Made by a program: the position numbers and the translations under genes. The notes below the pieces were generated by a model that did no database searches, was not told where the DNA came from, and was given only the letters and a program-made list of their open reading frames with translations. Shown here piece by piece: positions 42,988-52,351 of a stretch of DNA of 64,000 nt; within the stretch, counting starts at the first letter, position 1, and every line of letters begins with the position of its first letter. This stretch comes from an uncultured Nioella sp. (GTDB taxonomy: Bacteria > Pseudomonadota > Alphaproteobacteria > Rhodobacterales > Rhodobacteraceae): NCBI GenBank assembly GCA_947495575.1, contig CANLZL010000002.1, positions 310,001 through 374,000 of the forward strand, given 5' to 3'.

Positions 42988-44529
42988 TTACATGAACGCG
43001 TCCGGCATGCTCTCTTTTTTCTTGGTGATATAGGCCTTCAGTGCCTCATCAATCGCGGGGTCCAGCATCGGTTGCTGGTAGTCGCGCAGAAGTTTCTCAG
43101 CACGGGCCGCTGCAAGGGCCTGCGTATCGCGGGCGCCTTCCTCAGACCAGGTTTCATAGGGTTTGTAATCCAAAAGGTCAGAGCGCCAGAAACCGTCCTT
43201 GTAGTTGTCTTGCGTATGCGCACATCCAAGGAAATGCCCGCCCGGGCCCACCTCACGCAGTGCGTCCATCGCCTGCGCATTTTCATCATGAGCTACGCCG
43301 GCGGCCATTTTATGCAGGATGCCCAATTGATCCGCATCCATCACAAACTTCTCAAAGCTGGCGACAAGCCCGCCTTCTAGCCAACCACAGGAATGAAGCA
43401 TGAAATTCACGCCGGACAGCAAACCGGCATTCAGTGAATTGGCCGTTTCATAGGCGGCCTGTGCATCGGGCAGCTTTGATCCATTGAACGAGCCAGCCGA
43501 GCGATAAGGCAGCCCCAGACGGCGCGCCAATTGGCCTGCACCATACGTAATCTGTGCGGCTTCGGGCGTGCCGAATGTCGGTGCGCCTGAGTTCATGTCG
43601 ATCGACGTGACGAAGGCCCCAAAGATGACCGGCGCACCGGGACGGATCAACTGGCTGTATGCAACACCCGCCATGACTTCGGCCAAAACCTGCGTCAGTG
43701 TCCCCACAACGGAAACCGGCGCCATCGCACCGCCGACAATAAAGGGCGAGATGATCGCCGCCTGATTATGCGCCGCGAAATGCTCCAGCGCGCCCATCAT
43801 GATGCCGTCAAATGTCAGCGGCGAGTTGATATTGATAAGTGATGTCATCACCGTGTTGTCTTCAACGAACTGATCGCCAAAGAGAATCTTGGACATGTCG
43901 ATCGAATCGAGCGCACGACTGGGTTCAGTCACAGACCCCATATAGGGTTTGTCGCTCAGGCTCATATGCGCATAGAGCATATCCAGATGGCGCTTGTTCA
44001 CGGGAACGTCTGTGGGTTCGCAGACCGTGCCGCCCGAATGGTGCAGCCATTTCGACATGTAGCCGAGCTTCACGAATTTGTTGAAATCTTCCATCGTCGC
44101 ATAACGACGACCGCCGGTGCTGTCCTGAACGAAAGGGGGGCCGTAGACTGGGGCCAGAACAAGGTTTTTGCCACCGATCACAACGTCCCTGTCGCGGTTT
44201 CGTGCAACTTGCGTGAATTGGGACGGTGCGGTTGCGCAAAGCTTGCGGGCAAGCCCCTTGGGTAAGCGGACACGTTCCCCTTCCACATCCGCGCCAGCCT
44301 CGCGCCAACGGTCCAGCGCCGCAGGGTTGTCAACGAAGTTTACGCCGATCTCTTCCAAGACGATTTCGGCATTGGCCTCGATTATCTCAAGGGCTTCTTC
44401 GTTCAGAATCTCGAGATTGGGAATATTCCGCTGAATGTATTTCGCTGTTTCAATACTAACAGCAGTGCGTTCGGCCCGGCGCGCTGCGCCGCCGCCCCCT
44501 CTGCTCCGCCTACGGGCTGCTTCAGCCAT
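42988..44529 (-). CDS. MttB-family (non-pyrrolysine) methyltransferase
   Basis: This 513-residue member of the trimethylamine methyltransferase superfamily shows NLEILNEEALEIIEANAEIVLEEIGVNF near the N-terminus (read as LEILNEEALEIIEANAEI), NKFVKLGYMSKWLHHSGGTVCEP, SVVGTLTQVLAEVMAGV and GPGGHFLGCAHTQDNY. There is no in-frame UAG, so it lacks the pyrrolysine of true MttB. Such homologues demethylate quaternary amines such as glycine betaine onto a corrinoid protein. The N-terminus carries an Arg/Gly run (RRRSRGGGGAARR), echoing tails in the one-carbon operon 10 kb away. ATG 44529 has GGAG upstream. Confidence 0.92.
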   Translation of the reverse strand: MAEAARRRSRGGGGAARRAERTAVSIETAKYIQRNIPNLEILNEEALEIIEANAEIVLEEIGVNFVDNPAALDRWREAGADVEGERVRLPKGLARKLCATAPSQFTQVARNRDRDVVIGGKNLVLAPVYGPPFVQDSTGGRRYATMEDFNKFVKLGYMSKWLHHSGGTVCEPTDVPVNKRHLDMLYAHMSLSDKPYMGSVTEPSRALDSIDMSKILFGDQFVEDNTVMTSLININSPLTFDGIMMGALEHFAAHNQAAIISPFIVGGAMAPVSVVGTLTQVLAEVMAGVAYSQLIRPGAPVIFGAFVTSIDMNSGAPTFGTPEAAQITYGAGQLARRLGLPYRSAGSFNGSKLPDAQAAYETANSLNAGLLSGVNFMLHSCGWLEGGLVASFEKFVMDADQLGILHKMAAGVAHDENAQAMDALREVGPGGHFLGCAHTQDNYKDGFWRSDLLDYKPYETWSEEGARDTQALAAARAEKLLRDYQQPMLDPAIDEALKAYITKKKESMPDAFM

Positions 44530-44714
44530 TACGTGACTCCAATTGAGAATTCCCGGCCCATTGCCGATGACCCATAGCTCTAGCCGATCCGGGTGCGGCA
44601 TCTCGTCAAAAAACCGGCGCAACGTTTCCAAAAACGACTATGCGCGTCGTATTTCGTGCCGCTTGCCCTGATTGGCCGATGTGATACGCCTTTTGTCAGC
44701 ATCAGGAGAGGCCC

Positions 44715-45248
44715 ATGCCGCACGACCATTCAGATCACGGCCCCAATTGCGGATGTGGAGCGCATAGGGCGCAGGATGCAGGTCCGCGCCCACCAGTCGC
44801 TGAGAAACCGCCAAGCTGGCGACCGGCACAGCGTATTCGCACAATCGCAATCGCCATTATTGAACGTGGCGAGCAAATCCTGTGCGGTCCAGTTTATGAT
44901 GACGCAGGCCAAATCAAAGGTTGGCGACCGCTTGGCGGTGGTGTCGAATTCGGCGAAACGGCAGAACAGGCTCTGACCCGTGAATTTACAGAAGAAACCG
45001 AGCAGAATCTGAAAGATATCGAGCGGATCGCCGTTTTGGAAAACCACTATGCACATGAGGGCGAGGCCGGGCATGAGGTGGTCTTTGTCTTTTCAGCAAA
45101 ACTGGAGAACGAAGTGCTCTATGACGCCGATCAGCTGGCCTTCAGCGAAGAAAACGGGCCCGAATTGACGGCCAAATGGATCTCGGTCGCCAAGGCGCGC
45201 GCGGGCCGGATCGCGGTTTTCCCCGATGGCCTGGCTGAATTGCTCTGA
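44715..45248 (+). CDS. Nudix hydrolase with His/Cys-rich N-terminus
   Basis: The 177-residue Nudix protein has the box GGVEFGETAEQALTREFTEE; a glutamate stands where the canonical box has its last glycine. Nudix enzymes hydrolyse nucleoside diphosphates linked to other groups. The first 18 residues (PHDHSDHGPNCGCGAHR) hold H3, H5, H8, C12, C14 and H17, an unusual metal-binding-like stretch not part of the Nudix fold. AGGAGAGG before the ATG supports this start, so the extension is probably real. It is divergent from the MttB-family gene. Confidence 0.88.
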   Translation: MPHDHSDHGPNCGCGAHRAQDAGPRPPVAEKPPSWRPAQRIRTIAIAIIERGEQILCGPVYDDAGQIKGWRPLGGGVEFGETAEQALTREFTEETEQNLKDIERIAVLENHYAHEGEAGHEVVFVFSAKLENEVLYDADQLAFSEENGPELTAKWISVAKARAGRIAVFPDGLAELL

Positions 45249-45311
45249 ATCGCGGCATGAATTCCCTTTGCCCACTTGCACAAATCCCCTGCCCCGCCTA
45301 TTGGCTGGCAG

Positions 45312-46877
45312 ATGACCAGCACCTCTCATGACCGCCTCTTAATCATCGACTTTGGCAGCCAAGTGACGCAGCTGATTGCGCGTCGCCTGCGTGAGCTGAA
45401 TGTCTATTGCGAAATTCACCCCTATCAGAACGTGACAGATGCGTTCGTTCAGGAGTTTGCGCCCAAGGCAATCATCTTTTCAGGTGGACCCGACAGCGTC
45501 ATGCGAGAGGGCTCGCCGCGCCCGCCAAAAGCCGCTTACGACGCTGGCGTCCCGATTTTGGGCATTTGCTATGGCCAGCAAGTGATGATGCATGACCTAG
45601 GCGGACGGGTTGAGGCTGGGGAACATGCAACCGCTGAATTTGGCCGTGCCTATGTGACACCCTCAGACGCTGCTTTGCCGCTCTTGGATGGCTGGTACGC
45701 AGATGGGCGTGAGCAAGTCTGGATGAGCCACGGCGATCATGTCGCCGAGATTGCGCCCGGATTTGAGGTCTATGGCACATCGCCCGGCGCGCCATTTGCA
45801 ATTACCGCCGACACGGCCCGCAATTTCTATGCGGTTCAGTTTCACCCCGAGGTGCATCACACACCCAATGGTGCAAAGCTCTATGAAAACTTTGTACGCG
45901 CGGCTGGATTTGCCGGCGACTGGACGATGGGCGCCTATCGGGAAGAAGCGGTGCAAAAGATCCGTGAGCAAGTTGGTGACAAGAATGTCATTTGTGCGCT
46001 TTCGGGTGGTGTCGACAGTTCCGTCGCGGCTGCCCTTCTGCACGAGGCCGTTGGCGACCAACTGACCTGTGTCTTTGTTGATCATGGCCTTTTGCGTCTG
46101 AATGAGGCCGAAGAAGTGGTTGGCATGTTCCGCGACCACATGAATTTGCAAGTGATCCACGCCCAAGAGCAAGAGCTGTTCCTGGGCGAGTTGGACGGTG
46201 TTTCCGATCCGGAAACAAAGCGTAAAATCATCGGCAGGCTTTTCATCGATGTATTCCAAAAATACGCGGACCAGATCGATGGTGCTGAGTTTTTGGCACA
46301 GGGCACCCTCTACCCTGATGTAATTGAATCCGTTAGCTTTTCTGGCGGTCCTTCCGTTACGATCAAAAGTCACCACAATGTTGGTGGCCTGCCCGAAAAA
46401 ATGGGTCTCAAACTGGTTGAACCACTGCGCGAATTGTTCAAAGACGAAGTCCGCGCCTTGGGTCATGAGCTTGGCTTGCCAGCCGATTTCATTGGCCGCC
46501 ACCCGTTCCCTGGTCCGGGCCTTGCTATCCGCTGCCCCGGTGAGATTACCCGGGAAAAGCTGGAAATTCTGCGCAAAGCTGATGCGGTTTATATCGACCA
46601 AATTCGCAAGCACGGGCTTTATGATGAGATCTGGCAGGCCTTTGTCGCAATATTGCCGGTGCGCACAGTCGGCGTGATGGGCGATGGCCGGACTTATGAC
46701 TATGCCTGCGCGCTCAGGGCCGTGACATCTGTCGATGGCATGACCGCGGATTATTACCCCTATAGCCATGATTTTCTTGGTGAAACCGCCACTCGGATCA
46801 TCAATGAAGTCAAAGGAATCAACCGGGTGACCTATGACATCACTTCGAAGCCTCCGGGCACGATCGAGTGGGAATGA
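45312..46877 (+). CDS. guaA: GMP synthase (glutamine-hydrolysing)
   Basis: It converts XMP to GMP with ATP and glutamine. The 521-residue protein has an N-terminal class I glutamine amidotransferase domain ([20 protein letters not shown], nucleophile cysteine in [11 protein letters not shown], histidine and glutamate in [11 protein letters not shown]), the ATP-pyrophosphatase domain with the P-loop [17 protein letters not shown], and the C-terminal dimerisation domain ending [11 protein letters not shown] 45312 is chosen over one 12 codons upstream. The ABM-type gene follows after 3 bases. Confidence 0.98.
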   Translation: MTSTSHDRLLIIDFGSQVTQLIARRLRELNVYCEIHPYQNVTDAFVQEFAPKAIIFSGGPDSVMREGSPRPPKAAYDAGVPILGICYGQQVMMHDLGGRVEAGEHATAEFGRAYVTPSDAALPLLDGWYADGREQVWMSHGDHVAEIAPGFEVYGTSPGAPFAITADTARNFYAVQFHPEVHHTPNGAKLYENFVRAAGFAGDWTMGAYREEAVQKIREQVGDKNVICALSGGVDSSVAAALLHEAVGDQLTCVFVDHGLLRLNEAEEVVGMFRDHMNLQVIHAQEQELFLGELDGVSDPETKRKIIGRLFIDVFQKYADQIDGAEFLAQGTLYPDVIESVSFSGGPSVTIKSHHNVGGLPEKMGLKLVEPLRELFKDEVRALGHELGLPADFIGRHPFPGPGLAIRCPGEITREKLEILRKADAVYIDQIRKHGLYDEIWQAFVAILPVRTVGVMGDGRTYDYACALRAVTSVDGMTADYYPYSHDFLGETATRIINEVKGINRVTYDITSKPPGTIEWE

Positions 46878-46880
46878 CCT

Positions 46881-47165
46881 ATGTCAGAAGTGACTCTAAA
46901 GGGAACCATCACGGTTCCTGACGAGCGACTGGATGAAATCCGCGCGGCCTTGGTGGACCATATTCGGTTGACCCGGGCCGAGTCGGGTTGCTTGTCCTTT
47001 GACGTAACCGAAGACCCAAAGATGTCAGGCCAATTCAATGTCGCCGAACGCTTTGTAGACGCAGAAGCGTTCAAGGCACATCAGGCGCGCGCCGGTGCCT
47101 CAGACTGGGGACAGATCAGCGCAGGCTTGCCGCGCGACTACACGGTCACCGGGCTGGACACTTAA
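46881..47165 (+). CDS. Antibiotic biosynthesis monooxygenase (ABM) domain protein
   Basis: This 94-residue dimeric ferredoxin-like fold protein has GTITVPDERLDEIRAALVDHI, TRAESGCLSFDVTEDPKM and FNVAERFVDAEAFKAHQA, the normal ABM order with E-x-G-C...F-x-V. Family members include quinol and haem oxygenases and many with no known substrate. It begins three bases after the guaA stop and is probably co-transcribed, which may be incidental. Confidence 0.88.
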   Translation: MSEVTLKGTITVPDERLDEIRAALVDHIRLTRAESGCLSFDVTEDPKMSGQFNVAERFVDAEAFKAHQARAGASDWGQISAGLPRDYTVTGLDT

Positions 47166-47246
47166 CTCTACTTATCCGTTGCTTGCCAATCTCGGCCGAG
47201 GCTGTCACGCCTGTCCCTGAAGTAGAATTCAGCTGGGCCCGTCGCC

Positions 47247-48125
47247 ATGTCAGAACAAAGCAGTGGTCAAGCGCCCATACGGGCGGCCGTTTGGATGTTG
47301 GGCGCTGTTGTGTCCTTTTCGGCCATGGCAGTAGCCGGACGTGCGTTGTCTTCCGACCTCGATACGTTCGAGATGATGATGTATCGCTCCGCCATCGGCT
47401 TCTGCGTTGTTGTATCGGTTGCCGTGGCGACGCGGCGAATCCATGAAATCTCCAGCCGTCATCTTGGCCGGCAATTTTTGCGCAACCTTGCGCATTTTTC
47501 GGGCCAGAATCTGTGGTTCTATTCCCTGCCGCTTTTGCCTTTGGCACAGGTTTTCGCGTTGGAATTTACGACGCCGCTTTGGGTCATCCTGCTGGCACCG
47601 ATCTTTCTTGGCGAGGGCCTGACCAAGATCAAGCTGTTGGCAGTTTTTTGTGGTTTCCTGGGCATCCTGATCGTTGCGCAACCCGGCAGCGGTCCCTTGT
47701 CGCTTGGCATGTTTACCGCTGCCAGCTCTGCGATCTGCTTTGCATTTACTGCGATATTCACCAAACGCCTGACGAAAAGCGAAAGCGTAACTTGTATCTT
47801 GTTCTACCTCACGGCGATCCAGTTGGGTCTGGGTGTGGTCTGCGCCGGGTTTGACGGCGATATAGCCATACCAAACCTCGCCAATCTTCCTTGGGTGGTT
47901 GTCATCGCTTTGGGCGGGCTTGGCGCGCATTTTTGTATAACAACCGCGCTGTCTCTGGCGCCTGCATCTGTGGTGATGCCGGTGGATTTTATTCGCTTGC
48001 CTGCCATCGCCATCATCGGTGCGCTTTTCTACAACGAAGCGCTAAGTTGGTCCGTTTTTATTGGTGCAATCCTTATTTTTGGGGCGAATTACGTAAATAT
48101 CCTGGCCGATTCACGGCGGACGTAG
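47247..48125 (+). CDS. EamA/DMT-type membrane exporter
   Basis: The 292-residue protein has ten hydrophobic segments in two EamA repeats (residues about 10-145 and 150-285). Landmarks are WMLGAVVSFSAMAVAGRAL, EFTTPLWVILLAPIFLGEGL at the end of the first repeat and VVMPVDFIRLPAIAIIGALFYNEAL in the second (read as VMPVDFIRLPAIAIIG). The family exports small metabolites; the substrate is unknown. The stop lies near an AT-rich promoter region of the FadL-like gene. Confidence 0.92.
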   Translation: MSEQSSGQAPIRAAVWMLGAVVSFSAMAVAGRALSSDLDTFEMMMYRSAIGFCVVVSVAVATRRIHEISSRHLGRQFLRNLAHFSGQNLWFYSLPLLPLAQVFALEFTTPLWVILLAPIFLGEGLTKIKLLAVFCGFLGILIVAQPGSGPLSLGMFTAASSAICFAFTAIFTKRLTKSESVTCILFYLTAIQLGLGVVCAGFDGDIAIPNLANLPWVVVIALGGLGAHFCITTALSLAPASVVMPVDFIRLPAIAIIGALFYNEALSWSVFIGAILIFGANYVNILADSRRT

Positions 48126-48175
48126 CGTCAAGAATTTGTGCCAAATCTGCCACAACCTGACATTGTACTGCTTGC

Positions 48176-48272
48176 GTTAACACCTTCGTTAACCCTTTAC
48201 GCGAGGGAATAATTGACGGTTTCAATTGGTCGCAACGAGTATGAGGTAAGAGGAGTTGGCCGGAAACGGCCG
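48176..48272 (+). promoter_or_regulatory. Leader of the FadL-like gene: GTTAAC pair and GNRA hairpin
   Basis: GTTAAC occurs twice (48176-48181 and 48188-48193). The TTAA pair is spaced 8, not 7, bases, so it is close to but not a proper CtrA box. Farther down, GGCCG-GAAA-CGGCC (48258-48271) forms a tight hairpin with a GAAA loop, 22 bases before the start codon. Both are visible; their function is inferred. Confidence 0.35.
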
Positions 48273-48292
48273 AAAAAGGGAAAAACTGAAAG

Positions 48293-49378
48293 ATGAAAAC
48301 ATTAGCGGTAGCCGGAGCTGCAATACTGGCCAGCACCACTCTGGCCTTTGCGGGAGGTGTAGAGCGGAGCGCGCAAAGCGTAGCTGTCCTGTTTGAAGAA
48401 GGCACCTATGCAGAACTTGGGTTCTCATTCGGAGACCCGAATGTGAGCGGCACAAACAGCCCCGGTGGCGCTTCCAGTGGCGACATGACGCCGTCTTTTA
48501 CCACCACATCGCTTAGCTACCGCCGTGATTTGTCCGACCAGCTGTCATTTGCTTTAATTTTCGACAATCACGTAGGTGCGGATGCCAATTACATGTCCGG
48601 TACCGGATATCCGTTTGCAGGTGCCACAGCCACGCTGGATGGTCGCGCCCTGACGGCTCTGTTGCGTTACGAGTTTCCGACAATGGTGTCCGTCTATGGC
48701 GGGGTCCGCGTCAGCCAGCTTGAAGGCGATGTCGCGCTTCCCCCGATCTATTCGGTCACAGGCGATGCAGGCACCGAGCTGGGATATGTCCTTGGCGTCG
48801 CCTATGAGCGTCCAGATATCGCCTTGCGTGTGTCCTTGACCTATAGCTCAGCCATTGAGCACAGCTGGACGGCGACTGAGACGGTCGGGCTGACCACCTT
48901 TCCTTCCACATTTGATACGACGATCCCCGAATCCTGGCACCTGGAATTCCAAACCGGTATTGCAGAGGACACGTTGCTGTTTGGGTCGGTACGTTGGGTT
49001 GAATGGACAGATTTCCAGATCAATCCGCCAATCTACGACGGCCTGCCCGGAACGCCGGACCCGCTGGTCGTCTTCCGCGATGACCGCACAACCTACATGC
49101 TGGGCGTAGGGCGGCGTTTCAACGAAAGCTGGGCAGGCTCTGTTGCGTTCATTCATGAACCCGAAACCAACTCGCGCTCTGGCAACCTGGGGCCGACCGA
49201 CGGGCGCAATGCGATTGGCCTTGGGCTGTCCTGGCAGAACGACCAGATCGAGATCTCGGGCGGTGTTCAGTATAGCTGGCTTGGTGGAACGTTCACCAAT
49301 ACCAGTGCAGCCTCAACCGGCCTCTTCACGAATAATGACGCCGTCGGGGCCGGAATCAGAATTGGGTTCCGCTTCTGA
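48293..49378 (+). CDS. FadL/OMPP1-type outer membrane transport protein
   Basis: The 361-residue protein begins with a signal peptide MKTLAVAGAAILASTTLAFA (cleavage after AFA), then GGVERSAQSVAVLFEEGTYAELGF, the start of a FadL-like beta-barrel (read as GGVERSAQSVAVLFEEG). Many alternating strands follow and the last residues are IRIGFRF, ending in the aromatic typical of outer membrane proteins. FadL relatives take up hydrophobic compounds such as long-chain fatty acids or aromatics. It is monocistronic, with a terminator 22 bases behind the stop. Confidence 0.92.
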   Translation: MKTLAVAGAAILASTTLAFAGGVERSAQSVAVLFEEGTYAELGFSFGDPNVSGTNSPGGASSGDMTPSFTTTSLSYRRDLSDQLSFALIFDNHVGADANYMSGTGYPFAGATATLDGRALTALLRYEFPTMVSVYGGVRVSQLEGDVALPPIYSVTGDAGTELGYVLGVAYERPDIALRVSLTYSSAIEHSWTATETVGLTTFPSTFDTTIPESWHLEFQTGIAEDTLLFGSVRWVEWTDFQINPPIYDGLPGTPDPLVVFRDDRTTYMLGVGRRFNESWAGSVAFIHEPETNSRSGNLGPTDGRNAIGLGLSWQNDQIEISGGVQYSWLGGTFTNTSAASTGLFTNNDAVGAGIRIGFRF

Positions 49379-49400
49379 CCCCTCTTTAATTTGCCATCAA

Positions 49401-49424
49401 AGCCCCGCTTCGGCGGGGCTTTTT
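49401..49424 (+). terminator. Rho-independent terminator of the FadL-like gene
   Basis: AGCCCCGC-TTCG-GCGGGGCT is a perfect 8-bp stem with a UUCG tetraloop followed by TTTT: a textbook terminator. Confidence 0.95.
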
Positions 49425-49492
49425 CACATGGACGCCCCGCTGCGCCCGCGCTATCCCGTACCGAATGCAATCCAAGTCGAGATAGGTGCGCC

Positions 49493-50362
49493 ATGCAGCT
49501 GCTTTATGCCAATGGTCAGGAGTTTAAGTCAGCCCCGCGCAAACGGGTGCTTTTCTTTGGCATGTCTGGCCTTGGGAAAACCCATCTGGCCAACCTGCTG
49601 CGCGACAATGGCGACTGGTTTCACTACTCGATCGATTACCGCATAGGCACGGCCTATATGGGCGAGCATATCGCAGATAACCTGAAGCGGCAGGCCATGC
49701 AGGTACCGTTCCTGGCCAAGCTGCTGCGGACGGATTCGATCTATATCGGCTCGAACATCACGTTTAACAACCTCGCGCCCCTGTCGACTTACCTGGGAAA
49801 ACCCGGCGATCCCGCCAAGGGCGGGCTAAGCTTTGCCGAATATATGCGCCGGCAGGATCTGCACCGCCGCGCAGAGGTCAACGCCCTGCTGGACACGCCG
49901 CATTTCATCACCCGGGCGCGCGACCTTTATGGCTATGACAATTTCATTTGCGATACCGGCGGTTCCATCTGCGAAGTGGTTGACCCAAATAATCCGCGCG
50001 ACGACGTGTTGAAAGCCCTGTCCTCCAATAGCCTGATGGTCTGGATTGAAGGCAGCGAGGATCACACTGAAGAACTGATCCGCAGGTTTATCAAAGCTCC
50101 CAAGCCGATGTATTACGCGCCTGATCGAATGCGCAAGCTGTGGGATGATTACAAACGCGAAAATGCGATTGAAGGCAACGCGATCGATCCCGATGCATTC
50201 ATGCGCTTTGCCTATTCGCGGGCAATTCGCCACCGGGTGCCGCTCTATGAGGCAATGGCACGAAACTGGGGCATCACGGTCAAGGCCAGCGATGTGCAAT
50301 CGGTGCGCGACGCCGCCGATGTGACCGATCTGGTGGCCGCTGCTCTTGAGACCAAGCGCTAA
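49493..50362 (+). CDS. P-loop ATPase of unknown role, upstream of metA
   Basis: The 289-residue protein has a Walker A motif in VLFFGMSGLGKTHLANLL (near residue 25), followed by DWFHYSIDYRIGTAYMGEHI. FICDTGGSICEVVDP may provide the Walker B/sensor region, and LMVWIEGSEDHTEELIRRF comes later. I recognise it only as a P-loop NTPase with kinase-like features (single domain, nucleotide-binding loop followed by substrate-like segments). The longer in-frame start 34 codons upstream would run through the terminator, so ATG 49493 is chosen. It lies 42 bases before metA on the same strand and may share its transcript. Confidence 0.75.
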   Translation: MQLLYANGQEFKSAPRKRVLFFGMSGLGKTHLANLLRDNGDWFHYSIDYRIGTAYMGEHIADNLKRQAMQVPFLAKLLRTDSIYIGSNITFNNLAPLSTYLGKPGDPAKGGLSFAEYMRRQDLHRRAEVNALLDTPHFITRARDLYGYDNFICDTGGSICEVVDPNNPRDDVLKALSSNSLMVWIEGSEDHTEELIRRFIKAPKPMYYAPDRMRKLWDDYKRENAIEGNAIDPDAFMRFAYSRAIRHRVPLYEAMARNWGITVKASDVQSVRDAADVTDLVAAALETKR

Positions 50363-50404
50363 AGCCCCTACCTCTGCCCCTCTTACACTCTGACGGAGAC
50401 GGAT

Positions 50405-51349
50405 ATGCCGATCAAACTGCCATCTTCCCTGCCCGCCTATGATGTCCTCTCGAAAGAGGGTGTTATGGTCATGGCCGAAGATGCGGCCGCACGACAGGAC
50501 ATCCGCCCCTTGCGCATCGGGTTGGTGAACCTGATGCCCAAGAAGATTCAGACGGAAAACCAATTTGCGCGTCTGATTGGCGCGACTCCGCTGCAGATCG
50601 AGCTACATCTCATCCGCATGAGCGAGCATCGCACGAAAAACACGGCCGCAGAACATATGGCAGAGTTTTATCGCCCCTTTAGTGAGGTTCTGGCCTCGGG
50701 CGATAAATATGACGGGCTGATCATCACAGGCGCCCCGATTGAGCACCTGCCGTTCGACGACGTGACCTATTGGCAGGAACTGTGTCAGCTGTTCGACTGG
50801 ACCCAGTCCCATGTGCATTCCACCTTCGGGGTTTGCTGGGGCGGGATGGCGATGATCAACTATTTCCACGGTGTGAAAAAACATATTTTAGAGGCCAAAG
50901 CGTTTGGCTGCTTCAGGCACATGAACTTCGCCCCGGAAAGCGTTTATTTGAGAGGATTTTCTGATGATTGCGTGATCCCCGTCAGCCGCTGGACCGAGAT
51001 GAAAAAAGACGAGATCGAGGCGGCCGAAGGCCTTCGAATTCTTCTGGATTCCGAAGATGTTGGTCCGGCCCTTGTAGAGGACAAATCTCACCGCGCCCTC
51101 TATATTTTCAACCATTTCGAATATGATTCCGGCACGCTGAAACAGGAATATGATCGGGATGTTGAGGCCGGGACAACGATCAACGTTCCGATCAATTACT
51201 ACCCGGAAGATGACCCGACCCGCGCGCCTCAAAACCGCTGGCGCAGCCATGCGCATCTGCTCTACGGCAACTGGATTTCAGAGATTTACCAAACCACACC
51301 CTATAACCGCGATGAGATCGGAACCAAGATCACCGATCTGAGGGGCTGA
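50405..51349 (+). CDS. metA: Homoserine O-acyltransferase MetA (predicted acetyltransferase)
   Basis: This enzyme acylates homoserine at the start of methionine synthesis. The 314-residue protein has [19 protein letters not shown], the nucleophile C144 in [10 protein letters not shown] and the H237-x-E239 pair in [23 protein letters not shown] carries E113 where E. coli MetA has glycine; a glutamate there is the known determinant of acetyl-CoA over succinyl-CoA use. So homoserine O-acetyltransferase activity is predicted. Only 42 bases separate it from the ATPase gene, too little for a SAM-II riboswitch. The next gene starts inside its stop codon (TGATG). Confidence 0.95.
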   Translation: MPIKLPSSLPAYDVLSKEGVMVMAEDAAARQDIRPLRIGLVNLMPKKIQTENQFARLIGATPLQIELHLIRMSEHRTKNTAAEHMAEFYRPFSEVLASGDKYDGLIITGAPIEHLPFDDVTYWQELCQLFDWTQSHVHSTFGVCWGGMAMINYFHGVKKHILEAKAFGCFRHMNFAPESVYLRGFSDDCVIPVSRWTEMKKDEIEAAEGLRILLDSEDVGPALVEDKSHRALYIFNHFEYDSGTLKQEYDRDVEAGTTINVPINYYPEDDPTRAPQNRWRSHAHLLYGNWISEIYQTTPYNRDEIGTKITDLRG

Positions 51350-52299
51350 TGCAGCGCACAGCTTTGATCCTTGCCCTTTTGGTGGTCGGTCTGACGGTTT
51401 TGACTCAGTGGCGCGCGGCCAAAAACGAAGCACGGGCAGAGGCCACTCACCCACCAATTGGTCAGATTTTGACGGTGGATGGGACGCGCATTCATGCCTA
51501 TGTCGAAGGTCAAGGTCCAGATCTGGTTTTAATTCATGGATCATCGGGCAATTTGCGCGATTTTACCTATCAAATGGTGGCCGCCCTTAGCGACCGCTAC
51601 CGCGTTATTGTCTTTGACCGGCCCGGATTGGGATATTCCGAGGCGACATCTTCGACCGGCGACAGCCTGGAAAGGCAGGCCGATCTTTTGGTTGAGGCCG
51701 CCGCGCAACTGGGTTCAACCAGCCCAATCGTCATGGGCCAAAGCCTTGGTGGTGCCGTCGCGCTGGCATGGGCAGTGTACCACCCCGATGCGATCTCGGC
51801 CCTTGTCACGACCTCGGCCGTTTCGCACCCCTGGGATACCGGCCTCAGCACCTATTACACCGTGCTATCCAGCGCGCCGGGGCGGTGGATCGTGATCCCA
51901 CTTTTGACCGCATTCGTCCCCGATGCCGTGATCAACTCTCAGGTTGATGCCATTTTTGCGCCGGCCACCACGCCCGAGGGCTACACTGCGCATTTCGGTC
52001 CCCGCCTAACACTTCGCCGGGACACCATGCGCGCCAATGCCCTGCAACGCGCTGGCCTTTTGCAATGGATCCAGGAACAGGTGCCCCTTTACCCAACCAT
52101 ATCTGTGCCCACCGAAATTGTTCACGGCCTGGAAGATGAAACCGTTGGGCATTTTATTCACTCGGTCCCCTTGGCCGAAGCGATCCCAAATGCCGTGCTG
52201 ACCCCGCTCGAAACCTCGTCCCATATGCCCCAGCACACCCATATGGGTGACGTGATCGACGCAATCGACCGCGCAGCGACCCGCGCCGGATTGCTTTAA
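51349..52299 (+). CDS. Alpha/beta hydrolase with N-terminal membrane anchor
   Basis: This 316-residue protein begins with a hydrophobic helix ([16 protein letters not shown]) that may anchor it in the membrane or act as a signal. [19 protein letters not shown] (oxyanion loop), [12 protein letters not shown], the nucleophile elbow [17 protein letters not shown], a late acid near [11 protein letters not shown] and the histidine in SSHMPQHTH follow. It is an epoxide hydrolase/lipase-like enzyme of unknown substrate. Its ATG overlaps the metA stop, so they are coupled, but a role in methionine synthesis is not implied. Confidence 0.88.
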   Translation: MQRTALILALLVVGLTVLTQWRAAKNEARAEATHPPIGQILTVDGTRIHAYVEGQGPDLVLIHGSSGNLRDFTYQMVAALSDRYRVIVFDRPGLGYSEATSSTGDSLERQADLLVEAAAQLGSTSPIVMGQSLGGAVALAWAVYHPDAISALVTTSAVSHPWDTGLSTYYTVLSSAPGRWIVIPLLTAFVPDAVINSQVDAIFAPATTPEGYTAHFGPRLTLRRDTMRANALQRAGLLQWIQEQVPLYPTISVPTEIVHGLEDETVGHFIHSVPLAEAIPNAVLTPLETSSHMPQHTHMGDVIDAIDRAATRAGLL

Positions 52300-52351
52300 G
52301 CGTCCGCAACGCCCATATTTACCAAGAGCAGCAACAAGATACGTGACGCAC

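Noticed and set aside
42988-44529. Pyrrolysine-containing MttB
   Set aside because: The frame has no internal UAG and ends in UAA; it is a non-pyrrolysine homologue.
45663-46769. 368-codon open frame antisense to guaA
   Set aside because: Fully within guaA on the opposite strand, with no recognisable motif and no ribosome binding site.
48176-48193. CtrA box before the FadL-like gene
   Set aside because: The two TTAA halves are 8 bases apart instead of 7, unlike the two exact boxes at cckA.
50363-50404. SAM-II type riboswitch before metA
   Set aside because: Alphaproteobacterial metA often has one, but only 42 bases are available and the core sequence is absent.
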